Source: Fibrobacterota bacterium (lineage in GTDB: Bacteria > Fibrobacterota > Fibrobacteria > UBA5070). Taken from it: DNA of 64,000 bases. Numbering within the stretch: the first letter of the stretch is position 1; every line of letters begins with the position of its first letter. The stretch is taken from positions 186,001-250,000 of the forward strand of contig JADKBN010000031.1 in NCBI GenBank assembly GCA_016715065.1, in the 5' to 3' direction. The notes under the pieces are model-generated. The model had not been told where the DNA came from and did not search any database. It saw nothing but the letters and a program-made list of their open reading frames with translations. The translations under genes were made by a program, and so were the position numbers. Shown here piece by piece: positions 42,414 through 51,867 of the stretch.

Positions 42414-45400
42414 TTACTGCAGCCACCAGTTCAGGGTGGCGGTACGAGCGGCATTCGAGACAACCTTGAGGTACAAGCTCTTTCCGAATCCGGGATCGGA
42501 GAAGAGCACCGTCTGGGTATATCCGGACAGGTTGGTCACCGACCCGACGGGGAGCGTCTGGACGGAGACACCCGTGAGCGCCACACCCGAGCTGTTGGCC
42601 TGGAAGGCGATTTTCTTCCAGGACCACTCGCGAGGGGCTTTCACCGCGAAGCAGTTCGTGCCCTTGATCAGGGCCACGGACTTGGCCGTGCTGATCGATC
42701 CCAGATCGATGCTGGTCGCCTCGGTGCATGCACCGGTCGCAGCTTGGGCTTGGACCGATCGAACCACCGTGACCTTGGGGCTGATCGCATCGTCCACCAC
42801 AACCGACAGGTTCTGAGCTCCAGCGGTCCAACCGGAATAGGTCAGGGATTCGCCCGTTCCAACTTGCGTTGTTCCGAGATACCACTTGATCGTCATGGCA
42901 TTGCCATCAGGGTCCGCGGCATTGGCCTTGAAGGTGGCCGGCTGTCCGGCGACCACGAGGTCAGGTCCAACCAGATCGACGATCGGCTGGGAATTGGTGG
43001 TGACCGAGATCGGATCCAGATCTGGATTTCCGGAAATGAGCTTTCCGGAAGCATCGTAGATGTTCACGAAGGAATTGACTCCCCAAGTGGTCTTGAGACC
43101 GCGATACGAATAGTCGTTGCCAGGATTCCACGGAGTCCGCCAAGACGCATCGATCACCGTGATCTGGTCGCCGCCGTTGGTTCCATTGCTGGAGGATGCA
43201 TTCGGCTGCAAGGTTTTCCCGGCATAGCTGAATTCAACATATGCCAAGCCAGGGCGGCCACTCACCGTTCCAACTTTCACGGTCGGCTGACCGGGCATGT
43301 AGTTGACGGACCATCCAGGTACTCCTCCTGGAATTTCTGCGAGACTGAAGAAATAGCGAGCTTTCAGGCCAGTCAGCGGGACGCTTGATTTGTTCTTCAA
43401 GAACAGCTTGAAGTTCGTGCCCTGCGCGAAGGATTCCTGTTCCTGTTTGGTCCAGGCTTCCACCGCGATGGTGTTCACCGGTTTCGCCCCTGCTCCGACA
43501 AGGATCTGCTGCGAGAGCTTGCGAGGCTGGAAATACGGGTATTGTGGCATTTGCGAACTCTTCCCGTTCTCTCCGCCGATCAACCTGACCTTGCCGTTGT
43601 TCGGGTGAGTGACCGTGAAATACACCTCGGATTGACCTGGCTGGAGGGTGCCGGTGAAGGTGCCGGAATATCCAGCGCCCTTCCAAACCAACGGAATGGT
43701 CGAGGAAACTCCGGTGGTCGCGTTCATCAGAGTCGCAACGACATCCAGTCCAACGATCGGACGGCCATCCTGGACCAACAGGCTAACAGGAATCTGTCCA
43801 CCGCTCATGGCAAATTCCGTCGTAAGATGCGGAATCAGCTGCAAGTTGGTGCTCTTGATCGCCGTTGTTGGGAAAATGGTGATGGGTTGGTTGGCGGTGC
43901 TGACCACGCGCATTGTGTATTTGCCGACCGCGGCCTTGGTGAGATCGATCTGGAAACTCTTGAAGTTGCCGGACTTGACCAGTGTGATCCCCGTTTCACC
44001 GGCCTCGGTGACCGTCTGGCCGTTCGGCTTGGTGATGTACAACGTCGGTACCGCCGCGCCAGTCCAGCCAAGAGACATGTTCGCGGAGGACTGACCCGCG
44101 TCCGTCGTGATCGAATACTCCGCCGCAGCATCTCGAAAAAGGATGGAGGGCAGATAGGTGGTGTTGTCGAGCTTGTTGATCAGTTCATTGATCGACTGGG
44201 CAATGGAGCGTAGCTGACCATTGGCAGTGGTGATGTCACTGGTGAAGAATACCGCACCTTGACTACCATCAGGACCACTGCTCGATTTAGCCAAAGCCTG
44301 CATTTTTGCTCCCATGCCGGAGACATCGTTCAGTTTTGTATCGACGGTCACCGCAAACACGCGGTAGCCACCTTTCTGACCCTCGTCCCCATTGAACACC
44401 ACATTCATCGGCCAGTTGTGGAGACCATCGGAAACCAAGATCACATTGCGCATGTAGGGACGATCCGGATCTTCATCCAGACGCTCCTTGGCTCGCTGCA
44501 ATCCACCTACAAGATTGGTGAATCCACCCATCGGACTTGGGAGCTTGGCTGCCGATGAGAGTTTGTAGGTCAGAGGCGAGGTCGCACCCTTGACGGTGAG
44601 GCCGCTAAAATCTCCGATCGGTCGATACGTCTTCACTGCGCCTGTGCCATAGGCGTATTCCATGCCTTCTGGTTCGGAAACGACGTCGTCAAATGCCACC
44701 ACGCCGAACTTCGCAGAATTCGAATAGTTGATGCCCGCTTCGATGTGGGTCATGTTCCCGAAGAAATCCATGGCCAAGTCCCACTTGGTCAAGCCTGAGT
44801 ACCCTGGATCCAGGATCGGGTCGGACATCGTTCCGGATCGATCGATCACGAAAATATTTCCCTGCCCAACGAAGAAGGAATCGATTTCCGTCTTGGAATC
44901 GACGTATGCGGGCAAGGTGGGCAAGGTATAGGATTTCTTGAGCGCAGTCCGGATGGAAGTCTCCACGGACCACAAGCCGCCGTGTCGATCGCCCGAAGGA
45001 GAGACCGTGCCGTTGCCGCGCGTGGGCGCCGTGGCAAATTGCTCGGGCACCCAGTACTTGATATCCCCGTCGCCCGGATCGAGCACGCCTTCACTGCCCG
45101 TGCCCAAGGCGCGATTCACAGCGATGTTCTTCGGAGAGTAACCCCGCTTGTTCGTGAGGAAGTTGGTCACTTTCCCCATCCCGTACCCGTCGAAGTAGGA
45201 GGTGAACAAGTCGAGCTCCCACGGCTCCGATCCGGTGGCGAGGGCAATTCCTGTCCCTCCGGTCGGATTCGTTTCGGTCCCGTTCGGATTGCTGACCGCC
45301 GCGTTCAGGTAAGGCAGATCGGGATCGGCGATGGTCCCTCTCGTGAACCGCGTGGCCTGGTATTCGTCGCGCATCGCGAACAGGTAGTGTCCGAATTCGT

Positions 45401-45959
45401 GGACGAGGACCGCCGCTCCGTATGTCTTCAGCGTGCTCCAGGTCACGATGATCCGAGCGCCCTTCGACAGGGTCGTCGAACTGTTTGCATCCCGCTTGAA
45501 GACCTCCTCGGTGGATCCCGTCGCGAGGGCTTCGGTCGCGTTCCACCATTGCACACCCAGATATCCACCGGTATGCGCATCGGCGCAGATCGCGTTCACG
45601 CCATCCGGCTTGTCGCTTTCGCGCACGATGCCAGCGGGACAATCCTTGACAATCAGGATGTCCGGATCGGACTTCGGACTGGTCGGAACGATCGTGACGC
45701 GGCCAAGCTGCACGGCATGCCCGGTCGCGTTGGACAGCTCCTCGGACGCGGTCCTCATGAGAGCCGGGAGGAAGGTTTTCGGAACGATTCCCAGTCCCGT
45801 GGGCTCGTCGTATGCCACGACGATGTCGGCCAGGACAAGTCCATTGGAGACCAAGGGATTGGCCTCCCGGAATGTGCGCGTCGTTCGATCCGATAGAGGG
45901 GAGGCTTGGGCATTCAGCCCAAGACAAACCCCCGCGAAAAGCAGCGGAGAAATTCTCAT
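42414..45959 (-). CDS. Secreted CLCA-like metalloprotease with VWA and CBM3-like domains
   Basis: 1181 aa, signal peptide MRISPLLFAGVCLGLNAQA. Residues ~30-300 form a zinc-protease-like domain with HEFGHYLFAMRDEY (H187, E188, H191, D198-E199); the same spacing, HE..H......DEY, is the signature of the animal CLCA metalloproteases (HEWAHLRWGVFDEY). A VWA domain follows (~365-580) with the MIDAS DRSGT (D373, S375, T377), as in CLCA. Next come beta-sandwich domains, then a segment (~850-1000) with 'FKLFLKNKSSVPLTGLKARY' and NDYSYRGL typical of cellulose-binding CBM3, then an Ig/PKD-like domain and a C-terminal beta domain. Expected: a secreted, self-cleaving protease that could attach to cellulose. 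It starts 17 bp after the FG-GAP gene. Confidence 0.8.
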   Translation of the reverse strand: MRISPLLFAGVCLGLNAQASPLSDRTTRTFREANPLVSNGLVLADIVVAYDEPTGLGIVPKTFLPALMRTASEELSNATGHAVQLGRVTIVPTSPKSDPDILIVKDCPAGIVRESDKPDGVNAICADAHTGGYLGVQWWNATEALATGSTEEVFKRDANSSTTLSKGARIIVTWSTLKTYGAAVLVHEFGHYLFAMRDEYQATRFTRGTIADPDLPYLNAAVSNPNGTETNPTGGTGIALATGSEPWELDLFTSYFDGYGMGKVTNFLTNKRGYSPKNIAVNRALGTGSEGVLDPGDGDIKYWVPEQFATAPTRGNGTVSPSGDRHGGLWSVETSIRTALKKSYTLPTLPAYVDSKTEIDSFFVGQGNIFVIDRSGTMSDPILDPGYSGLTKWDLAMDFFGNMTHIEAGINYSNSAKFGVVAFDDVVSEPEGMEYAYGTGAVKTYRPIGDFSGLTVKGATSPLTYKLSSAAKLPSPMGGFTNLVGGLQRAKERLDEDPDRPYMRNVILVSDGLHNWPMNVVFNGDEGQKGGYRVFAVTVDTKLNDVSGMGAKMQALAKSSSGPDGSQGAVFFTSDITTANGQLRSIAQSINELINKLDNTTYLPSILFRDAAAEYSITTDAGQSSANMSLGWTGAAVPTLYITKPNGQTVTEAGETGITLVKSGNFKSFQIDLTKAAVGKYTMRVVSTANQPITIFPTTAIKSTNLQLIPHLTTEFAMSGGQIPVSLLVQDGRPIVGLDVVATLMNATTGVSSTIPLVWKGAGYSGTFTGTLQPGQSEVYFTVTHPNNGKVRLIGGENGKSSQMPQYPYFQPRKLSQQILVGAGAKPVNTIAVEAWTKQEQESFAQGTNFKLFLKNKSSVPLTGLKARYFFSLAEIPGGVPGWSVNYMPGQPTVKVGTVSGRPGLAYVEFSYAGKTLQPNASSSNGTNGGDQITVIDASWRTPWNPGNDYSYRGLKTTWGVNSFVNIYDASGKLISGNPDLDPISVTTNSQPIVDLVGPDLVVAGQPATFKANAADPDGNAMTIKWYLGTTQVGTGESLTYSGWTAGAQNLSVVVDDAISPKVTVVRSVQAQAATGACTEATSIDLGSISTAKSVALIKGTNCFAVKAPREWSWKKIAFQANSSGVALTGVSVQTLPVGSVTNLSGYTQTVLFSDPGFGKSLYLKVVSNAARTATLNWWLQ

Positions 45960-45976
45960 GTGCGGGTCCTTCTAAT

Positions 45977-48900
45977 TCAGCGTTTCAAAAACAGAGGAGT
46001 GATGATGGAGCGGCCCCCCTCTTGCAGCCGCAGATAGACGTGGGATGTCCTTGGAAGATCGATGCTGCGGCTCTCCCTGGCCGAGCCGGACACCGTCTGG
46101 AAGACCTCTCCCCGCAATCCGATCAAATCGATGCGGAAATCGACATCTCCACCAAGGACCAGCAGTCGGCCGGGATCCGTGGAGAAGTCCAGGCGTACAC
46201 CGCCGAGCGATCTGCCTCGCAACGAGGCAATATCGCCGATGGTGATATCCAATTTCATGGTATCCGTGAAGTCGAACTCCTTGGTCCCGGCTGGCGCCAG
46301 CTTGCGGGCCATCACCGTGCTCAGGAAGTCGCGGCTGTTGGCATCCGGCGAGAACACGAGAGACTTTCCCTTGACGGAAACCCAGCTTGGGCAGCCTGCC
46401 CCGAGCACGTATTCCAGTTCGTTGCGCTCCAGGTCCAGCGAATCCAAGGGAACGACCAGTCGATCGTTCGGATAGGCAGTGTCCACGAGGGACTCCGCGG
46501 CGAAATGGTAGGGGTGAGCCACGTAGTTGACGAGAAGATTCATCTTCGTGGCGATCGAATCGGCCGGATAGTAGTCGCGGATCAGGATCTCGCAAGGGCC
46601 CGACTGGTACTTGAAAGGGATGATGAGCAACATCTTGGTTTTCGAATCGAAAACCACTTTCGCCAGACTCGGACAATTGTATTCCGGAGCGTAGACCTCG
46701 AATTCGAAGCGGGTTTCACCCGAAAAGAACAGGCTGTCGGCACGCACCTTGATCGTGTCGGAGTCCGCGTTGACGGTCGTATCACGCAGATTCTGGTACA
46801 CGATCGGCGAACCCTTCCTCGCGACCACCTTGATCTTCACCTGCTTGACGACCGATCCGATCGACCCGTCGAAGGCCTTGTACGTGAAGGAGTCCGGCCC
46901 CACGTAGAACATTTCCGGAGCATACACGACCTTGCCAGACTTGACCTCCAACGTGCCATGCGCGGCTTTCGCGACAATTTCCGGAACAATCACGTCGCCG
47001 TCTTCGTCGCGGTCGTTGGAAATGACGTCAAGCTCGGTGAGCTTCGATTTCATGGCCTCGTCGACTTCGTACGCATCTTCCACCGCGCTTGGGGTGTGGT
47101 TGACGTGCGTGATTTCGATCAGGATCTTGGCGTCCGTGGAAACCCCGAAATCGTCCTTGGCCGTCACTTTCAAGGAGCACAATCCATGCTTGAACTGCAC
47201 CGGCGTGAGATGCAAGGAGTCGAAGTCCGCCGACAACCGGTAGACGACCAACCCTGTGATCGAGCCGTCGTACGGAGTCAGTTCGAACCGCAGCTTTTCC
47301 CCCTCGGGATCGCTGAAGTATTTGGAGAAAACCAATGCGACGGTATCGGAATGGTCTTCCGTGATGACGATTTTCGGAATCGCCACCACCTGGCTCGGCG
47401 GGTTGTTGATCCCGGTCACCTTCACGGCGAATTCCAGGGTGTCCCGGAATTGAACCGTCGAGGGAATATTGCCGGTATCGCGGTATGCGACGCGAACCTT
47501 GGTCGTCCCGTTGCTCGTTCCCGGCGAGCACTCGACGAAATACCTTTGGGAATTGAGAGACAGCTTGCAAGTCGCGACAGGATCTGCGCCCGGCGTGGAA
47601 GAGGGAACGAGGGACCAAGCCAGCTTGTTTCCCGTGACATATTCGTCCAGATATTTCCCCTGCCATCCACTGCTCGCCGTCAAGGAAATCGCATCCGCCG
47701 CCTTGTGCTTCCAAGGGGCCTGCTTCAGCCGAATCGGCCAGATGGATCCCGGGATTTCGGGGACCGACGAGAGCGGGTTCCCCTTCGCGCTGACGATCAG
47801 ATCCAACTGCTGGTCGCCGTCGAAATCCGTCGTCGCGAGCCGAGACCCCCACCAGCACTCCGCCGCCAATGCGTTCGCGGTGTCGATGAAGCCGGACTTC
47901 CCCTTGTAGATGAAGCTGGAATCCTTGGGTGCCCCCGAGGCATCCATGAGCAGGACCTTCACGCTGCCGATTTGTGCGGGACCCGCCGTGGCATCCTGGT
48001 TGAAACCAAGGACCAGATCGGAGATCCCATCATGATCGAAATCACCGGAAGCGATGCTGCTCGCCGGACCTGTGACCAGGGGATTGGCGGTGGCTTTGAA
48101 GGTCTTGTCGGAAGCGATGGTGTTGCCTGCGCCGAATTTCACGACATGGACCAGACCAGTGGGGGCTCCACCGGTCGGCGTGTAACCTCCTGAAACCACG
48201 ACCATTCCCTTCTCCCCGCCCGCTCCGCGCCACGGAGCGATCGAAGTGCCGAAGGTTTCTCCAGCCACCAGAGTCTTGGCGAAAGCGTCGTCGGCAGCCG
48301 CGGCGTGGGATTCCGGAAAGGAGGCGATCCTCCTCATCGTGGCTGGATTCTCCGGATCGATCGCGAGCAAAATGACGCGGCCTTGTCGGGAACTCGCCGT
48401 CGCTCCGTCCATCGCGGCACCGACCGCCACGATGCGCTCCCCTACGCTTGGCGTGTCGATCACGGCGATGGAGTTGCCGAGTCCGAGACCTCTCAAGCCG
48501 AGTCCGCTCAACGCGACCGAGGAGGTGTCGAACTTGTTGGCGCTGGCCAGCCTCGCGGTATAGGTCTGCCCGACCTTCTCGCGGCAGATGGTGAGAGTCC
48601 AGAGCTTCTGCACTGCTCCGGAGCTTGTCATCACCACCGCGCAGGTCTGCGATTCCGAAAACGGCTTGATGACAGCCAGACCCGTTCCGAATTTTTCCGC
48701 GTACTGGGATCCCAAGCCACCGACGATCTTCGAATCTCGGGCGGAAATCGTCAGAAGGGTCGATCTGAGCTTCCCGTTAGCATCCAGAAGCTGGATATGG
48801 AGGGCTCCGGAATCCAACAAAGGCGCTCCCACGATCAGATCCTGGACCTTGTCGTTGTCCAGGTCGCCGATGACCGCAAACTGCGCCATGCCGAAATTGG

Positions 48901-49033
48901 TTCGCTTGGTCGTCGCGATGGCGGCTGGATCCGAAATGCTCGCCTCCTGGACCGCGAACAACCCAGGAATCTCGGCGATCGCATCTCCCGCTATGGCAAG
49001 CATGACAAACAACATTCGAGCGGTGTGCTTCAT
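45977..49033 (-). CDS. Secreted FG-GAP/cadherin-like adhesin
   Basis: 1018 aa with signal peptide MKHTARMLFVMLAIAGDAIA. Three or more FG-GAP-type units (VIGDLDNDKVQDLIVGAPLL, ASGDFDHDGISDLVLGF, TTDFDGDQQLDLIVSAKG) suggest an integrin-alpha-like propeller in the first ~430 residues, each with a calcium-binding DxDxDG-like loop. Cadherin/Ig-like domains follow (e.g. 'NHTPSAVEDAYEVDEAMKSK', DVISNDRDEDGD). The end (VYLRLQEGGRSIITPLFLKR) resembles a sorting tail. ATG 49033 lies 13 bp after the FGE-lipoprotein stop with GAAGGGG as ribosome site. Likely a surface adhesion or scaffold protein. Confidence 0.82.
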   Translation of the reverse strand: MKHTARMLFVMLAIAGDAIAEIPGLFAVQEASISDPAAIATTKRTNFGMAQFAVIGDLDNDKVQDLIVGAPLLDSGALHIQLLDANGKLRSTLLTISARDSKIVGGLGSQYAEKFGTGLAVIKPFSESQTCAVVMTSSGAVQKLWTLTICREKVGQTYTARLASANKFDTSSVALSGLGLRGLGLGNSIAVIDTPSVGERIVAVGAAMDGATASSRQGRVILLAIDPENPATMRRIASFPESHAAAADDAFAKTLVAGETFGTSIAPWRGAGGEKGMVVVSGGYTPTGGAPTGLVHVVKFGAGNTIASDKTFKATANPLVTGPASSIASGDFDHDGISDLVLGFNQDATAGPAQIGSVKVLLMDASGAPKDSSFIYKGKSGFIDTANALAAECWWGSRLATTDFDGDQQLDLIVSAKGNPLSSVPEIPGSIWPIRLKQAPWKHKAADAISLTASSGWQGKYLDEYVTGNKLAWSLVPSSTPGADPVATCKLSLNSQRYFVECSPGTSNGTTKVRVAYRDTGNIPSTVQFRDTLEFAVKVTGINNPPSQVVAIPKIVITEDHSDTVALVFSKYFSDPEGEKLRFELTPYDGSITGLVVYRLSADFDSLHLTPVQFKHGLCSLKVTAKDDFGVSTDAKILIEITHVNHTPSAVEDAYEVDEAMKSKLTELDVISNDRDEDGDVIVPEIVAKAAHGTLEVKSGKVVYAPEMFYVGPDSFTYKAFDGSIGSVVKQVKIKVVARKGSPIVYQNLRDTTVNADSDTIKVRADSLFFSGETRFEFEVYAPEYNCPSLAKVVFDSKTKMLLIIPFKYQSGPCEILIRDYYPADSIATKMNLLVNYVAHPYHFAAESLVDTAYPNDRLVVPLDSLDLERNELEYVLGAGCPSWVSVKGKSLVFSPDANSRDFLSTVMARKLAPAGTKEFDFTDTMKLDITIGDIASLRGRSLGGVRLDFSTDPGRLLVLGGDVDFRIDLIGLRGEVFQTVSGSARESRSIDLPRTSHVYLRLQEGGRSIITPLFLKR

Positions 49034-49046
49034 TGGATGTGCCCCT

Positions 49047-51674
49047 TCAATTGGATCCGACCCGCACAATGCGCAGGCCGATCGTGGAATTCTTCATGGT
49101 TCCAGCGGTGTAATTCAAATTCAACAGGGTGGCGGGACTGACGCTCGATGTCGTGAACGAACCGCCCGCGACCGCCCAACGGGTTCCCACCAGCTTGAAT
49201 CCGTAGTTTTCGGAAAGCCATTCCGACTGGTTGCCGGCGAGATCGAACAGACCAGGTCCGGTCGGCATCTTCGTGCCAGGCAGATGCGGACCCGCATCCG
49301 AGATCACGGCAAAATCGGATGCGATCGCCAAATCGGTCGAGCTTCCCCACGGGTACGGACCTCCCCAGGCTCCAACCGCGGAGCTCCACTCCGCCGGAGT
49401 CGGCAACCGAAAACCTCGCAGCTTGCCATTCGCATCCGTCCGCACAGTGACGGTGTCCATCCAGCCGTTGACGACATCGTGCGATGTCCAGGAATACAAC
49501 GTATCGAGTCCCTTGGCCTTGGACAGCGCGTTGCAGAACAATACGGCATCGTAGAACGAAACGTTGTTCACCGGATACCCCAGCGAATCCGCAGGCATGG
49601 CTGCTCCAGCGTACTTGGCGTAGACCGCTCGGGTGATTTCAAACTGCCCCATCGAAATGCCGGCAGACAACTTGATCAAAGGGATCGTATCCGCCCCGCT
49701 TTGCACCGCGGCGATCGCGTCTTTCCACTTCGCGCGCGGATCCGGCCGCCTGATCACCAACGAGTCGTACACCTTCGAGCCGAGAAGGTCCGTGGCCACG
49801 ATGCGAAGAGTGTCTTTCGCCCCGGGTACCAGATGCGACACGAATTCGTATTCCTGGCCGGAGACCGCCTTGTATCTGGCGTTCCCGATCCACAGCGAGT
49901 CCAGATCGGTGTCGGTGGCCTTCCAGCGGGTCTTCAGTGTGGTCTGGGTGTCGACGACGAAAGTGTCCCTGGACGTGCCCGAAACGTAGGCGATGATCGG
50001 CTTGATCGGCGTCGGCCGATGGATCATGACAGAATCCGGCACAACCGAACCGAGGTGGTCGTAGGCGACGATGCGGACGGTCTTGTTCGTTCCAGGCGCA
50101 AGAGTGGCGGTGAATGCGTACTCGGGACCTTCCGTGGCTTTGAACGACTTCCCTTCCACCCTCACGGAATCGAGGTCGGTGTCGGTCACTTTCCACCTGA
50201 CCTGGTAGGTCGACTGCGTATCCGCGATGTTCACATCCCTTGCGGCGCTGGAGAGGATCTCGACGAGCGGCTCCACGCGCTTTTTGCGATAGACGCGGAT
50301 CGTGTCGATGTCTTCCAATCCCTTGGCATCCGTCGCCCGGATCACCACGAACGTGGTGTCGCCGAGCTTGAGCGAGACCTCCTCCTTGGCGATCCCGTTT
50401 TGCAGCGTGATCTCGTTGTTCTGGAGATACACCTTGGTCAAGTTTCCATCGACATCATCCACCGACCACTGGAACGCAAGGCTGTAGGTGATGTCGGAAA
50501 CCGCTACCGTGCTCGCGAGAGGGTTTTGTCGGGTCACCTTCGGCTTGTGATTCACCTCGATGGGGTCAACCGGAGGGTCGCCAGGATTCCCTGGATCGTT
50601 TTCCGCCACCTGGAAGGTGAGTTCCTTGCTCGCCTTCTTGCCACGGTTGTCCGTGACCTCCACCTGCAACACATAGGTGCCCACCGCGGCCGCACTGGTG
50701 GCCACCTTGAGCGTGCACACGTACGAGATCGGCTTGTTGGTGGGAAAGGCCGGCGCATCCAGGGAAAAGAAGCTGGAAGCGTCCACACTGTTTTGGATCA
50801 CGGACTTCTTCAGGGAGGTCATTCCCGAGTCGTCCTGCAACTCGATCACGAAAGACCGTTTCCCGCCGCCCCTCACCACCGTCAGCGTATCGGCCGTCAG
50901 ACGCACAACTTCGGGCGGGAAGTTGTCCAGAGGCACCATCCGTCGGTATGCCGCGCTGTCGATTCCCGGAACCTTCTGGGCCAACCAAAGCTCGAGCCTT
51001 GTACGCGCCTGTTCGAAGTTCAGATCCAGCAGCCAGCTTCTGGAGACGATTTCCAAAGGGGTCGCGCCCTTCGCCGCCTCGCGCAAGGCCAGGCTATCCA
51101 GAACGGACTTGGTCAAACCGGTGGGCAGCTGTTTTTTGTCCTTGAGGATCGAGGAGGAATCCAACAAGAGCCTCGCGGCGAGGATTTCCAATCCATTTCG
51201 GGACTTGGTCAAGCCGGATCCGGAAATTTTGGAGAGCGAATCCAGTTTCGCCAGAAGTTTCAAGGCTGTCGCCTCCGGGACGGCTGGCAATTGCAAATAA
51301 GAGCCGTCCCCCTGGGGAGCCATCTTGATCACCGCCGTGCGGACGCCCAACGTGCGCAGCCCGAACTGGACCGTATCGGGCGGGTTCGGTGCACCGACGC
51401 TCACCCTGAAGACGGAACTGCCCGATACGGAATCTGTCGATATTTTGGTCAGTCCTCCCCATCCTGTTCGCGTTCCGATCGTCCAGGAAACGGTATCCGG
51501 GGCCGTCGATGTGGCGATGGTGACTCGCGCCTCGACAACCTTTTCCGGTTCGGGAGGCAACTCGGTCACCTCGCAGGCGCTGAGCAGAAAAAGAAGGCTT
51601 GCCAGCCATCCCCCCGCGCGGCTGAGGGATTGGACCGTCTGGAGACAGTTCGATCGGGAGTTTGTTTGGGGCAT
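49047..51674 (-). CDS. Lipoprotein with Ig-like domains and C-terminal FGE/SUMF1-like domain
   Basis: 875 aa from ATG 51674. The signal ends in the lipobox LLSAC. The mid part contains Ig/cadherin-like modules, two of them clear repeats ('STYQVRWKVTDTDLDSVRVE' and 'TTLKTRWKATDTDLDSLWIG'). The C-terminal ~220 residues form a formylglycine-generating-enzyme-like domain (GQFEITRAVYAKYAGAAM, PVNNVSFYDAVLFCNALSKA, FRLPTPAEWSSAVG, GLFDLAGNQSEWL). Whether it has catalytic Cys residues in the right places is doubtful; many such domains are binding rather than catalytic. First gene of the surface cassette with the FG-GAP protein, the CLCA-like protein and the proteases. Confidence 0.85.
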   Translation of the reverse strand: MPQTNSRSNCLQTVQSLSRAGGWLASLLFLLSACEVTELPPEPEKVVEARVTIATSTAPDTVSWTIGTRTGWGGLTKISTDSVSGSSVFRVSVGAPNPPDTVQFGLRTLGVRTAVIKMAPQGDGSYLQLPAVPEATALKLLAKLDSLSKISGSGLTKSRNGLEILAARLLLDSSSILKDKKQLPTGLTKSVLDSLALREAAKGATPLEIVSRSWLLDLNFEQARTRLELWLAQKVPGIDSAAYRRMVPLDNFPPEVVRLTADTLTVVRGGGKRSFVIELQDDSGMTSLKKSVIQNSVDASSFFSLDAPAFPTNKPISYVCTLKVATSAAAVGTYVLQVEVTDNRGKKASKELTFQVAENDPGNPGDPPVDPIEVNHKPKVTRQNPLASTVAVSDITYSLAFQWSVDDVDGNLTKVYLQNNEITLQNGIAKEEVSLKLGDTTFVVIRATDAKGLEDIDTIRVYRKKRVEPLVEILSSAARDVNIADTQSTYQVRWKVTDTDLDSVRVEGKSFKATEGPEYAFTATLAPGTNKTVRIVAYDHLGSVVPDSVMIHRPTPIKPIIAYVSGTSRDTFVVDTQTTLKTRWKATDTDLDSLWIGNARYKAVSGQEYEFVSHLVPGAKDTLRIVATDLLGSKVYDSLVIRRPDPRAKWKDAIAAVQSGADTIPLIKLSAGISMGQFEITRAVYAKYAGAAMPADSLGYPVNNVSFYDAVLFCNALSKAKGLDTLYSWTSHDVVNGWMDTVTVRTDANGKLRGFRLPTPAEWSSAVGAWGGPYPWGSSTDLAIASDFAVISDAGPHLPGTKMPTGPGLFDLAGNQSEWLSENYGFKLVGTRWAVAGGSFTTSSVSPATLLNLNYTAGTMKNSTIGLRIVRVGSN

Positions 51675-51839
51675 GTCCGTCCACAGCGAGGTGTTTGTTC
51701 CCGGCAAACCACGTCCGGCACTGGACCGGAAATCGACTTGTTCGGAAATGGACGCTCCCCGCTGAACAGGGGGCGTCCTAGCAATAAAGTATAGCCGTCG
51801 ACAACCGATGAACTGTTTCAGGACGTTGTCAACTTTGGA

Positions 51840-51864
51840 ACTGGACACCAGTGGTGTCCAGTTG
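51840..51864. terminator. Perfect inverted repeat after the DUF1015 gene
   Basis: AACTGGACACC and GGTGTCCAGTT flank a 3-nt loop, 3 bp beyond the DUF1015 stop. No T-run follows on either strand, so it may be a terminator of weak type or an operator. A second imperfect hairpin (51751-51777) lies closer to the lipoprotein gene. The remainder of this 193-bp gap probably carries the promoter of the surface cassette; TATACT near 51790 is a possible -10. Confidence 0.45.
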
Positions 51865-51867
51865 GTG

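Noticed and set aside
41082..43388. 768-codon plus-strand frame across the protease array and CLCA-like gene
   Set aside because: It spans the antisense of three genes; no start context and no domain.
45812..51794. Long plus-strand frames (793 and 1068 codons) opposite the adhesin and FGE-lipoprotein genes
   Set aside because: Antisense shadows; the minus-strand proteins have signal peptides and clear domains.
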